This document shows positions 1-6,982 of a stretch of DNA of 19,085 nucleotides, one piece after another. Both the position numbers and the translations under genes were made by a program. Each line of letters starts with the position of its first letter. Position 1 is the first letter of the stretch. The DNA is taken from the NCBI GenBank assembly GCA_002422205.1, contig DITS01000030.1, forward strand, positions 50,490 to 69,574, read 5' to 3'. The DNA is from Alphaproteobacteria bacterium UBA6178 (GTDB taxonomy: Bacteria; Pseudomonadota; Alphaproteobacteria; Rickettsiales; UBA3002). The notes beneath the pieces were generated by a model. The model made no database searches and was not told where the DNA came from. It worked only from the letters and a program-made list of their open reading frames with translations.

Positions 1-506
1 CCGATGATCAGCTCGCGCTGGCCACGGCCAATCGGAATCAGCGCATCAACCGATTTAATCCCCGTTTGCACCGGCTCATGCACCGATTTACGGTATACAA
101 TACCCGGCGCTTTCACCTCAACGCGGCTACGCGCGCTGGCTTTGATCGGGCCTTTGCCGTCGATCGGGTTGCCAAGCGCATCGACCACACGGCCCAGCAG
201 CTCATTGCCCACGGGCACGTCCACAATCGCGCCGGTCCGCTTGACGGTGTCGCCTTCTTTGACGCTGCGGTCATCGCCGAAAATTACTACGCCGACATTG
301 TCGGTGGCGAGGTTCAGCGCCATACCGCGCAAGCCTTCAGAGAATTCGACCATTTCGCCGGCCTGAATATTTTCGAGGCCGTAAATGGTGGCCACGCCAT
401 CGCTCACCGATACGACCTGACCGATTTCAGCCAGCGCCGCCTCATCGGCATAGCCGGTGATTTGCTGTTTGATGATGTCCGAAATTTCCGAAGGACGAAT
501 TTGCAT
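1..506 (-). CDS. atpA: ATP synthase F1 subunit alpha, 5' part (cut by window edge)
   Basis: Alpha subunit of the F1 sector of the ATP synthase, a peripheral part of the inner-membrane enzyme on the cytoplasmic side. About 168 N-terminal residues are visible. The protein begins MQIRPSEISDIIKQQI and contains the beta-barrel stretch GVATIYGLENIQAGE and the segment SVDALIPIGRGQRELIIG, which in this family leads directly into the Walker A loop; that loop lies just outside the window. The ATG at 506 has an AAGGAG ribosome binding site six bases upstream. The gene follows atpH after a 21-base gap, the usual order atpH-atpA. The reading is intact as far as it can be seen, and the truncation is only the window edge. 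Confidence 0.97.
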   Translation of the reverse strand, partial: MQIRPSEISDIIKQQITGYADEAALAEIGQVVSVSDGVATIYGLENIQAGEMVEFSEGLRGMALNLATDNVGVVIFGDDRSVKEGDTVKRTGAIVDVPVGNELLGRVVDALGNPIDGKGPIKASARSRVEVKAPGIVYRKSVHEPVQTGIKSVDALIPIGRGQRELII

Positions 507-527
507 GCTTGACTCCTTGTTATGTTC

Positions 528-1091
528 TCACGCGGCTTGTGACACGAGCTGTGTCTTTAGCCGCTGTAATTTTCCTGCTACTGAATGATCGAGCATTTTG
601 CTGCCCATTTTGACGATCAGCCCGCCCATGATGGATGCATCGACGCGTAAACTCACATTCACCGGCTGGCCTGCGGATTTGCTCAACTCGGCAATGATGG
701 CCTTGTGTTGCGCATCGGATAAAGGCGTGGCGGTGATGACTTCGGCGCTCAGCTCGCCTTTATGCGCGACCAGTTTTTCGCTGTAAAGCTGTGCCACATC
801 GAGCAACACTTCGGCACGCTTATGGCCGATGATGAAATTGACCGATTGAATGGTTTGGGCATCGGCGCCGAGTTTTTTTAAGATGGTTTCGAAGATGGCA
901 GCTTTATCCGCATCATCAGCCATCGGGTTGCGAATGAGTTTTTGCAGCTCGGTGCTGCCTGCGATCACTTCTTGCAGCGCGGACAGGTCTTTGCCCACCA
1001 CATCCTGCTTTTTATGGGTGAGCGCAACGGCAAATAACGCCTCGACATAACGGGCGGCTATTTGTCTTGATTCTGAACGGTTTAGGGCCAT
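528..1091 (-). CDS. atpH: ATP synthase F1 subunit delta
   Basis: Delta subunit (OSCP homologue) of the F1Fo ATP synthase, the stator link between the F1 head and the peripheral stalk. It is 187 residues, normal for the family. The N-terminal helical domain starts ALNRSESRQIAARYVEALF. The C-terminal signature GGLIVKMGSKMLDHSVAGKL is at about residues 155-174. The ATG at 1091 has only a weak purine-rich ribosome binding site (AGCAGCAAA). It is the first gene of the visible atp operon, and a promoter candidate lies 36-63 bases upstream. It is separated from priA by a gap holding that promoter and a paired palindromic repeat. Confidence 0.97.
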   Translation of the reverse strand: MALNRSESRQIAARYVEALFAVALTHKKQDVVGKDLSALQEVIAGSTELQKLIRNPMADDADKAAIFETILKKLGADAQTIQSVNFIIGHKRAEVLLDVAQLYSEKLVAHKGELSAEVITATPLSDAQHKAIIAELSKSAGQPVNVSLRVDASIMGGLIVKMGSKMLDHSVAGKLQRLKTQLVSQAA

Positions 1092-1126
1092 TTTGCTGCT
1101 TTGCGAGGGTTGCTAAATCGTGCGGC

Positions 1127-1154
1127 AATCTAACAAAAGATGGTGAAATGACAA
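1127..1154 (-). promoter_or_regulatory. Candidate sigma-70 promoter of the atpHA operon
   Basis: On the minus strand a TTGTCA box (1149-1154, five of six matches to the -35 consensus) is followed after 16 bases by TAGATT (1127-1132, four of six to the -10 consensus). The -10 ends 35 bases before the atpH start. The position and orientation fit transcription of atpH-atpA. This is a pattern match only. Confidence 0.5.
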
Positions 1155-1203
1155 CCGTTTTTTAGGTAATTCGTGCAAAGTGGCTGTGAGTGGTTAATAC
1201 GCT

Positions 1204-1270
1204 TGTCATGCCGTCTTCATGACGGCATCCGGCTTGGCAGACCAGACCCCGTCATGCGACGGGGTGACAT
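1204..1270. repeat. Paired palindromic repeat (REPIN-like), priA-atpH gap
   Basis: Two hairpins lie side by side: ATGCCGTC-ttcat-GACGGCAT at 1209-1229 and CCCCGTCATGCGACGGGG at 1248-1265. The whole element opens with TGTCA and closes with TGACA, so it is also an overall inverted repeat. It lies downstream of the priA stop codon, where it could also act as a 3' stem-loop. The second hairpin recurs at 4598-4614 and, decayed, near 11060. Confidence 0.8.
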
Positions 1271-1284
1271 TCTCTATTCATGCA

Positions 1285-3480
1285 TTACACAAAATTATAG
1301 GGGTCGATGTCGATTTTGAGGCGGACGGTGGTGGGTAGGGGGGTAGTGCTCAGCCAGTTATGCAAATAGTGATGCAGGGAGGCGTTGCGGGTGGTTTTGA
1401 GCAGCAGACGGTAGCGGTATTGGTTGCGCAGACGAGACAAGGGTGCCGGGGCCGGGCCGAGCACACGGAAGCCCTCTGCTTGCGGTGCTGCGCGGGCTAG
1501 GGCGCGGGCGGCTTGCATCACGGCTTGTTCGTTGGGGCCGTCGAGCAAAAGCGCGGCGAGGCGGCCAAAAGGGGGCCAGCCCGCTTCTTCGCGGGCGCGC
1601 ATCTCGGCGTCGATGAAGCCGTCGCGATCGTCGGTTTTCATGGCTTGCAAGACCGGATGCTCGGGCATGGTGCTTTGCAGATAGACATGACCGGCAACGG
1701 CGGCGCGTCCGGCGCGGCCTGCGAGTTGGTGCAGCAATTGGTAGGTACGTTCAGACGCGCGCAAATCGCCACCGGCGAGGCCTAAATCGGCATCGACCAC
1801 GCCCACTAAGGCGAGTTGTGGGAAATGATGGCCTTTGGCGACGAGCTGGGTGCCGATGATGATATCGACCTCGCCGCGCGTGATGGATTGCATACCGTGG
1901 GCAATGTCTTTTTCGTCGCTGGTAAGGGAGAGGATGCGCGCTTGCGGGAAGAGGCCGCGCACTTCTTCTTCGATACGCTCGACGCCGGGGCCGCAGGGCA
2001 CCAGCTGATCGGCATCGGCATGACATTGCGGGCATTCGGGCGGGACCGGCATGCGCGTATCGCAATGGTGGCATTGCAGGCGGGTGGGTTTGTGGTGCAG
2101 CACCATCCATGCGCTGCAATGGGCGCATTCGAAGCGGTGGCCGCAGCTTCGACACAGCAGCAACGGCGCGTAGCCACGGCGGTTGAGAAAGAGCATGGAT
2201 TGATGGCCCGCCTCTAACGTGGCGAGTAATTGCGCGCGCAAGGTGGGCGACAGAAACGCGCCACGCTCTGGCTTATCCTGTCGCAAATCTATCAGTGTCA
2301 CGGTGGGAAAACCGGAGACGCCATGGCGGTCATGCAGGCGGATTTCGTGGTATTTTCCCTGACGGATATTGGCGACGGTTTCAAGCGAGGGGGTGGCGGA
2401 GACAAGCAGGATGGGGATGTTTTCTTGTCGCGCACGCGCAACGGCCATGTCGCGGGCATGATAGAGTGCGCCGTCTTCTTGTTTGTAGGAGGCTTCATGT
2501 TCTTCGTCGATGAGGATGAGGCGCAGATCATGATAGGGCAGGTATAACGCCGAGCGGGCACCGACAACCAGCCGCGCTGCACCAGTGGTAATGGCTTGCC
2601 ATGCCGCTTTGCGTTTGGCCAGCGATACGCTGGAATGCCAGAGCACCGGATCGGCACCGAAGCGTTGTTTGAAGCGCGCCAGCCATTGATGGGTGAGGGC
2701 GATTTCGGGCAGTAGCACCAGTATTTGCCCTTCGGCCTTGCTCAGGCATTGTTCGATTAATTCGAAATAGACTTCGGTTTTGCCGGAGCCGGTGACACCG
2801 TCGAGTACATTGGCGCTGAAGCCGGAATCGAGCCGGGCGCGAAGGGCGGCAGCGGCTTGTGCTTGTTCGGTACGTAAGGCGGGGGGGTTGCCGAGGGTGA
2901 AGGTGGTGGAGGTTGGCTGGAGGTTGCGTTGCTGCGTGATAAGCTGTTGCGCATTGAGCATGGATTTGATGAGGGCGGCGCTGGCATGGGTTTTGAGCTG
3001 GGTGGCGGTGCGTGGCTCGGACTGCGGCCAGTTTTCAATTAATTTGCGGCGTGCGGGGGTAAGCAGTGACGCATCGGTGATGGCGGGTAGATAAATGGTT
3101 TCCACTGGCGGTTCGGTGATGGCTTTGGGCAGCGGAATGGTCATTTTTAATACGGTGCCCAGATCGGCCATATTGTAGCGTGCGCTCCAGCTGATAAATT
3201 CGCGCATGGCAGCCGATAGCGGCGGCCAGTGGGCATGATGGGCGGTGATGGGTTTGCATTTACCGGCGGGCACATCGCCGCGCGCGGCGCCCCAGACCAC
3301 ACCCACCAATTGCTGGCGGCCAAAGGGAACGGAGACATAATCCCCCGCTTGCAAATGCATGCCTGTGGGCACGGTATAATCAAAGCCGTGGCCAAATGGG
3401 CGCGGTAGGAGGGCTTCGACGCGAGAGGCAGACTCCGTCATCCTGAGCGCTTGCGAAGGATCTTCAGACGATGACGTCAT
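1285..3480 (-). CDS. priA: Primosomal replication restart helicase PriA
   Basis: Superfamily 2 DNA helicase that reloads the replisome at stalled forks. It has 731 residues, the usual size. The N-terminal DNA-binding domain begins at about residue 20 (RVEALLPRPFGHGFDYTVP). Visible motifs are Walker A GVTGSGKT at 228-235, DEEH at 325-328 and FLNRRGYAP at 431-439. The two zinc-binding clusters have eight cysteines (443, 446, 452, 455, 470, 473, 483, 486), followed by IIGTQLVAKGHHFP and the QLAGRAGR motif. The ATG at 3480 has a good GGAAGGA ribosome binding site five bases away. Residues about 5-15 are encoded by a copy of a dispersed repeat, so the N-terminus is an unusual extension. The ATG at residue 14 has no proper ribosome binding site. 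It overlaps the upstream GIY-YIG gene by 17 bases. Confidence 0.97.
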   Translation of the reverse strand: MTSSSEDPSQALRMTESASRVEALLPRPFGHGFDYTVPTGMHLQAGDYVSVPFGRQQLVGVVWGAARGDVPAGKCKPITAHHAHWPPLSAAMREFISWSARYNMADLGTVLKMTIPLPKAITEPPVETIYLPAITDASLLTPARRKLIENWPQSEPRTATQLKTHASAALIKSMLNAQQLITQQRNLQPTSTTFTLGNPPALRTEQAQAAAALRARLDSGFSANVLDGVTGSGKTEVYFELIEQCLSKAEGQILVLLPEIALTHQWLARFKQRFGADPVLWHSSVSLAKRKAAWQAITTGAARLVVGARSALYLPYHDLRLILIDEEHEASYKQEDGALYHARDMAVARARQENIPILLVSATPSLETVANIRQGKYHEIRLHDRHGVSGFPTVTLIDLRQDKPERGAFLSPTLRAQLLATLEAGHQSMLFLNRRGYAPLLLCRSCGHRFECAHCSAWMVLHHKPTRLQCHHCDTRMPVPPECPQCHADADQLVPCGPGVERIEEEVRGLFPQARILSLTSDEKDIAHGMQSITRGEVDIIIGTQLVAKGHHFPQLALVGVVDADLGLAGGDLRASERTYQLLHQLAGRAGRAAVAGHVYLQSTMPEHPVLQAMKTDDRDGFIDAEMRAREEAGWPPFGRLAALLLDGPNEQAVMQAARALARAAPQAEGFRVLGPAPAPLSRLRNQYRYRLLLKTTRNASLHHYLHNWLSTTPLPTTVRLKIDIDPYNFV
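3436..3468. repeat. Dispersed repeat copy at the GIY-YIG/priA junction
   Basis: On the minus strand this reads as the repeat family GATCCTTCGCNNNCGCTCAGGATGACGG, also found at 3793-3823, 3841-3871 and 11109-11139. Here it lies inside the priA reading frame (residues about 5-15), and its left edge holds the TGA stop of the GIY-YIG gene. The outer arms GATCCT and AGGATGAC-side bases form a short inverted repeat. Confidence 0.75.
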
Positions 3481-3751
3481 ACAAATCCTTCCATTGTGGA
3501 TTCATCGATTCTATCAGGGTGATTTTTTTATTCCGCAACCAACCCTTGATTTGTTTTTCGCGCGTGATCGCCTGTAGCATCGTTGCATGCAACTCGTAGT
3601 AAACCAGTCGATTGCAATTGTATTTTGAGGAAAATCCCTTTACAGCGCCTGACTTATGCTCATAGATACGCTTGGCAAGTGATGCCGTTACGCCCGTATA
3701 AAGCGTGCCTTGCGGACGGTTGGTAACGATATAAACGGCGGGTTGTTTCAT
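3464..3751 (-). CDS. GIY-YIG nuclease superfamily protein
   Basis: Small single-domain protein of 95 residues, the typical size of the stand-alone GIY-YIG (UPF0213/YhbQ-like) family. The family motif is seen as VYIV at 6-9 and LYTG at 17-20. It is followed by the conserved arginine in KRIYEHK (about residue 28) and by REKQIKGW (64-71), whose glutamate at 65 is the expected metal-binding residue. The C-terminus MNPQWKDL is also typical. The cellular role of these stand-alone proteins is poorly known; a nuclease acting on DNA is the family inference. No clear ribosome binding site precedes the ATG at 3751. Its stop codon is at the edge of the repeat that also supplies the beginning of priA. Confidence 0.9.
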   Translation of the reverse strand: MKQPAVYIVTNRPQGTLYTGVTASLAKRIYEHKSGAVKGFSSKYNCNRLVYYELHATMLQAITREKQIKGWLRNKKITLIESMNPQWKDLYDVIV

Positions 3752-3792
3752 GCAGACAGGCTAGTCGGGATGATGGGTTAGCGCAAGTGGAG

Positions 3793-3823
3793 GGAGGTCC
3801 TTCGCTATCGCTCAGGATGACGG
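3793..3823. repeat. Dispersed repeat (TCCTTCGC...GGATGACG family), copy 2
   Basis: Reads GTCCTTCGCTATCGCTCAGG followed by ATGACGGG on the plus strand. It matches the copies at 3436-3468, 3841-3871 and 11109-11139, with the usual variable bases in the middle. It stands in the divergent gap between the GIY-YIG gene and the transaldolase gene. Confidence 0.75.
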
Positions 3824-3828
3824 GAAAA

Positions 3829-3834
3829 TATAAT
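3829..3834 (+). promoter_or_regulatory. Possible -10 box for the transaldolase gene
   Basis: A perfect TATAAT lies between two repeat copies, 51 bases before the transaldolase start. No convincing -35 box is seen 16-18 bases upstream, where repeat sequence lies, so this is a weak candidate. Confidence 0.3.
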
Positions 3835-3840
3835 GCGCCG

Positions 3841-3871
3841 AGGGAAGTCCTTCGCTGCGCTCAAGATGACG
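3841..3871. repeat. Dispersed repeat (TCCTTCGC...GATGACG family), copy 3
   Basis: Reads AGTCCTTCGCTGCGCTCAAG followed by ATGACG. It lies in direct orientation with the copy at 3793-3823, 48 bases away, and ends right before the ribosome binding site AAAGGA of the transaldolase gene, so it forms most of that gene's leader. Confidence 0.75.
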
Positions 3872-3885
3872 AAAGGAACTGAACG

Positions 3886-4536
3886 ATGAAATTTTTTGTG
3901 GATACGGCGGAAATTGGGGAAATTCGGGAGTTGGCGGATACGGGCCTGCTGGATGGGGTGACCACCAACCCCACGCTGATTGCCAAATCGGGGCGTGATT
4001 TCAAGGAAGTGATTCAAGAAATTTGCGGGGTGGTGGATGGGCCGGTAAGCGCCGAAGTGGCGGCCACCGATTATGATAATATGGTGCGCGAAGGCAAGAT
4101 TTTATCCAAGATCGCATCGAATGTGACCATTAAAGTGCCGATGACGTGGGACGGGTTGAAAGCGTGCAAATATTTTACCGGCAAGGGTATCATGGTGAAT
4201 GTGACCTTGTGTTTCTCAGCGGCGCAGGCGTTGCTGGCGGCCAAAGCGGGCGCTACGTTTATTTCGCCTTTTGTGGGGCGGCTGGATGATGTGGGGCAGG
4301 ACGGGTTGAATCTGATCGAAGAGATTTGCCTGATTTACAGCCAGTATGATTTTGACACGGAAGTGCTGGTGGCGTCGGTACGCAACCCGATTCATATTGT
4401 CGAATCGGCCAAGATGGGCGCGCATGTGGCGACGCTACCGCCGAGCGTGCTAAAGCAGCTGGTAAAGCATCCGTTGACGGATAAAGGGTTGGACGCGTTT
4501 GTGGCGGATTGGGCGAAAACGGGGCAGGTGATTTGA
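3886..4536 (+). CDS. tal: Transaldolase, small TalC/FSA-type
   Basis: Class I aldolase of the small transaldolase family (216 residues, a TIM barrel), acting in the cytoplasm in the non-oxidative pentose phosphate pathway. Seen motifs are FFVDTAEI near the start, GVTTNPTLI at 24-32 and the Schiff-base lysine at position 83 in VTIKVPMT. The segment SPFVGRLDD at 127-135 follows. The residue at 129 is phenylalanine, where E. coli fructose-6-phosphate aldolase FsaA has tyrosine (131). In this family phenylalanine goes with transaldolase activity, so transaldolase is preferred over fructose-6-phosphate aldolase. The start at 3886 has an AAAGGA ribosome binding site eight bases upstream. Neighbours priA, atpH and xerC fit a gene neighbourhood known from alphaproteobacteria. 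Confidence 0.93.
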   Translation: MKFFVDTAEIGEIRELADTGLLDGVTTNPTLIAKSGRDFKEVIQEICGVVDGPVSAEVAATDYDNMVREGKILSKIASNVTIKVPMTWDGLKACKYFTGKGIMVNVTLCFSAAQALLAAKAGATFISPFVGRLDDVGQDGLNLIEEICLIYSQYDFDTEVLVASVRNPIHIVESAKMGAHVATLPPSVLKQLVKHPLTDKGLDAFVADWAKTGQVI

Positions 4537-4549
4537 TGTGTGCTTGTAT

Positions 4550-4619
4550 TGTCACCCCGTCGTATGACGGGGTCTGGGAGCGTAAAGAAGGCCGGACCCC
4601 GTCATGCGACGGGGTGACA
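4550..4619. repeat. Paired palindromic repeat (REPIN-like), 3' of transaldolase
   Basis: Starts TGTCACCCCGTC and ends GACGGGGTGACA, a 12-base perfect terminal inverted repeat. Each end is itself a hairpin: CCCCGTCGTATGACGGGG at 4554-4571 and CCCCGTCATGCGACGGGG at 4597-4614. About 25 bases separate them. This is the cleanest of the paired elements in the window. Confidence 0.85.
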
Positions 4620-4668
4620 GGTGGGTGGATGACGGGTTGGAATACGACTGGTGGCTGCGTTTTTTAAG

Positions 4669-4691
4669 ATTCCCGCTTTCGCGGGAATGAC
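4669..4691. repeat. Palindromic repeat ATTCCCGC-TTTC-GCGGGAAT, copy 1
   Basis: Perfect eight-base stem with a four-base loop (4669-4688) followed by GAC. The same element is at 6553-6572 (opposite orientation) and 7998-8017. It leads straight into a 20-base tandem repeat. Confidence 0.85.
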
Positions 4692-4742
4692 GGCTTAGGA
4701 TTGGGAATGATGGTTAAAGGCTGGGAATGACTGTTAAGGCTG
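4683..4742. repeat. Three-unit 20-base tandem repeat before DUF484 gene
   Basis: GGGAATGA recurs exactly every 20 bases at 4683, 4703 and 4723. The units read GGGAATGACGGCTTAGGATT, GGGAATGATGGTTAAAGGCT and GGGAATGACTGTTAAGGCTG. The first unit begins inside the right arm of the palindrome at 4669-4688, suggesting the array grew from that repeat's edge. It lies 20 bases before the DUF484 start. Confidence 0.7.
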
Positions 4743-4761
4743 GATCAATGAGGATGAGTGG

Positions 4762-5514
4762 ATGATGGCGGAAAAAGACAAACCTATCGGGGCGCTGACG
4801 GAGCAGATGGTGCTGGATTATTTGCAGCATAATCCGCAGTTTTTGCAGCGGCATCCTGAGCTGCTCGAAGTGCTGGTGCCGCCCGAGCAACAGATGGGCG
4901 AGAATGTACTCGATTTTCAGCATTTCGCGCTGGGTAATCTGCAGGATTCGGTGCGGTCGCTGAAGGATAAATTCAACGGGTTGCTGGTTTCGGCGCGCGA
5001 TAATATGTCGGTGCAGTCGCAGGTGCAGCAGGCGATTTTGCAATTGTTGCGCGCGCGTGATCTGGAGCAGCTGCTCGAAGTGCTGACCATCGATTATGTG
5101 CGCAATTTCGATGTGGATGCGGTGCGGTTGGTGATCGAATCCGATATGGCCGAGCTGTATGAGTCGTATTACAGCGAAGAGAATTATTCGGGCATTAGTT
5201 TTGTGCCGCTGCAAATGGTCGATATGGCGATGGGGATGGGCAAGGTATCGCTATTGATTCCCGATACGAATGAGGTGATGCCGTTTGGTTATGACAAAAT
5301 TTTTGTCGATTGCGCGGCGCTGATTCAATCTTGTGCGCTGCTGCGCATTCATCTGAGCAAAATCGGGCGGGATGGGATTCTGGCTTTCGGCGTGCGCGAA
5401 ATTAATCGCTTTCAGCCACATCAGGGCGTAGAGTTGTTGCAGTTTTTGGCCGAAGTGGTCGAGATGCGGTTGGATCAATGCCTGAGCGAACACGAGATCG
5501 AGCGATTGCTGTAG
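4762..5514 (+). CDS. DUF484 family protein
   Basis: 250-residue cytoplasmic protein of the DUF484 family, whose gene is often just before xerC in proteobacteria. The N-terminal family signature is visible as VLDYLQHNPQFLQRHPELLEVL at about residues 17-38, followed by a helical, probably coiled-coil stretch (about 45-110). A GAF-like alpha/beta domain (about 110-245) follows. The molecular role is not established, and the link to XerC is by neighbourhood only. A GAGG ribosome binding site lies eight bases before the ATG at 4762; the ATG at 4765 is an equally possible start. The last 37 bases overlap the xerC frame, implying translational coupling. No membrane segment or signal peptide is seen. 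Confidence 0.88.
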   Translation: MMAEKDKPIGALTEQMVLDYLQHNPQFLQRHPELLEVLVPPEQQMGENVLDFQHFALGNLQDSVRSLKDKFNGLLVSARDNMSVQSQVQQAILQLLRARDLEQLLEVLTIDYVRNFDVDAVRLVIESDMAELYESYYSEENYSGISFVPLQMVDMAMGMGKVSLLIPDTNEVMPFGYDKIFVDCAALIQSCALLRIHLSKIGRDGILAFGVREINRFQPHQGVELLQFLAEVVEMRLDQCLSEHEIERLL

Positions 5515-6449
5515 ACAGCCTGCCTATTGATGCGGGATTGCAAGCCATGCTGGCGCAATGGCAGGACTGGCTGGCGCATGTGAAGCGCGCAGCTGACCAT
5601 ACGATTACCGCTTATCAGACCGATATATTCGCGTTTTTATATTTTGTGGCGGCGCATACCGGCGAGCAGGTGAATGTGCACAGTTTACGTGATTTACAGG
5701 TGCGTGATTTTCGTAGCTGGCTGGCCAGCCGTCAGCGTGAGTATAGCAAAAGCTCCACGGCGCGGGCAGTATCGTCGGTGCGGCATTTGTATCGCTGGAT
5801 GGAGCGCGAAGGGCTGATCGAAGAAGCGGCGATTTTTCATTTGCGCATTCCGAAGCTCGATAAGTCGATTCCTAAGGCGCTGGGGATGGAGCAGGCATTG
5901 CAGGCGGTGGAGACCATCGGTAGTCTGCACGCCGAGCCGTGGGTGAATGCGCGCGATACGGCGTTGCTGATGCTGATTTATGGCTGCGGGTTGCGTATCA
6001 GCGAGGCGCTATCGTTGCAGGTGGGTGATGTGCTGGACGCGCAGGGGGATTTGCGGATTTTAGGGAAAGGCAAGAAGGAGCGATCGGTGCCGCTGTTGCC
6101 GGTGGTGAGTGCGCATATAGTCGAGTATTTACGGCTATGCCCGCATCATCAGCGCGGGGCGAAAAAGGCGGCGCTGTTTGTGGGAGTGCGTGGGGGCGAA
6201 TTGCAACCGGCGATTTTTCAGAAGCAATTGCAACATATCCGCTCATTGCTGGGGCTGCCCGATTCGGCGACACCGCATGCGTTTCGTCATAGTTTTGCCA
6301 CGCATTTGCTGGCACGCGGCGGCGATTTGCGCGATATTCAGGAGCTGCTGGGGCATGAAAGCCTGTCGACCACGCAGCGCTATACGCATGTGGACACCGC
6401 ACGGCTGATGGAAGCCTATCGCAGCGCGCATCCACATGGGGAGGAGTAG
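5478..6449 (+). CDS. xerC: Tyrosine recombinase XerC (Xer site-specific recombinase)
   Basis: Site-specific recombinase that resolves chromosome dimers at dif sites with a XerD partner. It has 323 residues. The N-terminal SAM-like core-binding domain is at about 22-110 and the catalytic domain at about 130-315. The full catalytic set is present: R173 in GCGLRISEAL, K197 in GKGKKERSVP, H267 and R270 in HAFRHSFATHLL, H293 in LGHESLSTTQ and the nucleophile Y302 in RYTHVD. XerC is preferred over XerD because DUF484 is directly upstream, which is the classical XerC neighbour. The ATG at 5478 lies inside the DUF484 3' end and has a weak ribosome binding site; a later start up to about 5544 cannot be excluded. 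Confidence 0.93.
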   Translation: MPERTRDRAIAVDSLPIDAGLQAMLAQWQDWLAHVKRAADHTITAYQTDIFAFLYFVAAHTGEQVNVHSLRDLQVRDFRSWLASRQREYSKSSTARAVSSVRHLYRWMEREGLIEEAAIFHLRIPKLDKSIPKALGMEQALQAVETIGSLHAEPWVNARDTALLMLIYGCGLRISEALSLQVGDVLDAQGDLRILGKGKKERSVPLLPVVSAHIVEYLRLCPHHQRGAKKAALFVGVRGGELQPAIFQKQLQHIRSLLGLPDSATPHAFRHSFATHLLARGGDLRDIQELLGHESLSTTQRYTHVDTARLMEAYRSAHPHGEE

Positions 6450-6453
6450 TGGT

Positions 6454-6538
6454 TGTGTTCGCTCCTGCTCCGGGCACCTGCCCTTTGCAATGAGCCTAAC
6501 GCCTGCGGCGACTGAAGGCTCGGTCTCCTGACCTCGAT
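6454..6538. repeat. Dispersed repeat of about 85 bases, copy 1
   Basis: Similar over its length to 16154-16236, with shared blocks GCTCCGG, CCTAACGC and CGGTCTCCTGACCTCGAT (18 identical bases) and small gaps between. It is not a simple hairpin and differs from the palindromic families. It directly follows the xerC stop codon. Confidence 0.7.
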
Positions 6539-6552
6539 TCACACACCTTGTC

Positions 6553-6572
6553 ATTCCCGCGAAAGCGGGAAT
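6553..6572. repeat. Palindromic repeat ATTCCCGC-GAAA-GCGGGAAT, copy 2
   Basis: Perfect eight-base stem with loop GAAA, the reverse orientation of the copies at 4669 and 7998. It lies between the convergent xerC gene and the small unknown gene, together with two other repeat types. Confidence 0.85.
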
Positions 6573-6593
6573 CCAGTCTTTCTTACTTAATTC

Positions 6594-6651
6594 CGTCATG
6601 CTGAATTTATTTCAGCATCCAGATGGACCCTGAAACAAGTTCAGCGTGACA
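6594..6651. repeat. Paired palindromic repeat, CTGAA family
   Basis: The first half is a hairpin ATGCTGAA-TTTA-TTTCAGCAT, and the second half CCTGAAACAAGTTCAG is a shorter one. The element begins GTCATGCTGAA and ends TTCAGCGTGAC, an imperfect overall inverted repeat. The architecture is the same as the elements at 1204-1270 and 4550-4619 with different stem sequence. Confidence 0.75.
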
Positions 6652-6698
6652 AGGGTTGTTGGGTTATGCCGCAGGATGACTAGGGGGCAGCGCGAAGG

Positions 6699-6947
6699 TT
6701 ATTCCTTCATCAGCTTCACCAATGTCTCATGCACATTCTGGATATGTTGTTCCGGTTTCATTTTGCCGGTGGAGATGGTGTCGGCGGCGCGTTTGAGGGT
6801 GGCGGCATCGGGGGTGAGGGGGACGATGGCATAGCCTTCGGATTCAAGCGCCCTGAGCACGGCTTGCGCCTGCTTGTCGTAATTTTCGAAAAAATAGCTT
6901 TTGTCGGCTTTGCGGATGGCGTGGGCGATGATTCTTTTGGTGCTCAT
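6699..6947 (-). CDS. Small conserved-looking protein of unknown function
   Basis: 82 residues from the ATG at 6947 (MSTKRIIAHAIRKADKSYFFENYDKQ). I do not recognise the family. It is charged and soluble with no signal or membrane segment, and reads as two or three helices around a short strand (YAIVPLTPD at about 40-48). The start is uncertain: ATG at 6956 and TTG at 6986 are in frame, and none has a good ribosome binding site. The frame overlaps the last bases of the prepilin-like gene only if the TTG is used. It follows that gene in the same direction, so the two may be co-transcribed. Codon use resembles the neighbouring housekeeping genes, which supports a real gene. Confidence 0.6.
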   Translation of the reverse strand: MSTKRIIAHAIRKADKSYFFENYDKQAQAVLRALESEGYAIVPLTPDAATLKRAADTISTGKMKPEQHIQNVHETLVKLMKE

Positions 6948-6982
6948 GTATACCATGGCTTTCAAAATATGACGTTCACACG

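Noticed and set aside
66..512. 148-codon plus-strand open frame
   Set aside because: Entirely opposite atpA, which is certain.
4550..4742. Possible CRISPR array because of several similar short repeats
   Set aside because: Repeats are palindromic, of different families and without regular unique spacers; the 20-base array has no spacers at all. No cas gene is present.
5478..6449. Xer-type recombinase as a phage or integron integrase
   Set aside because: The DUF484 partner, size and full XerC/D motif set indicate the housekeeping recombinase.
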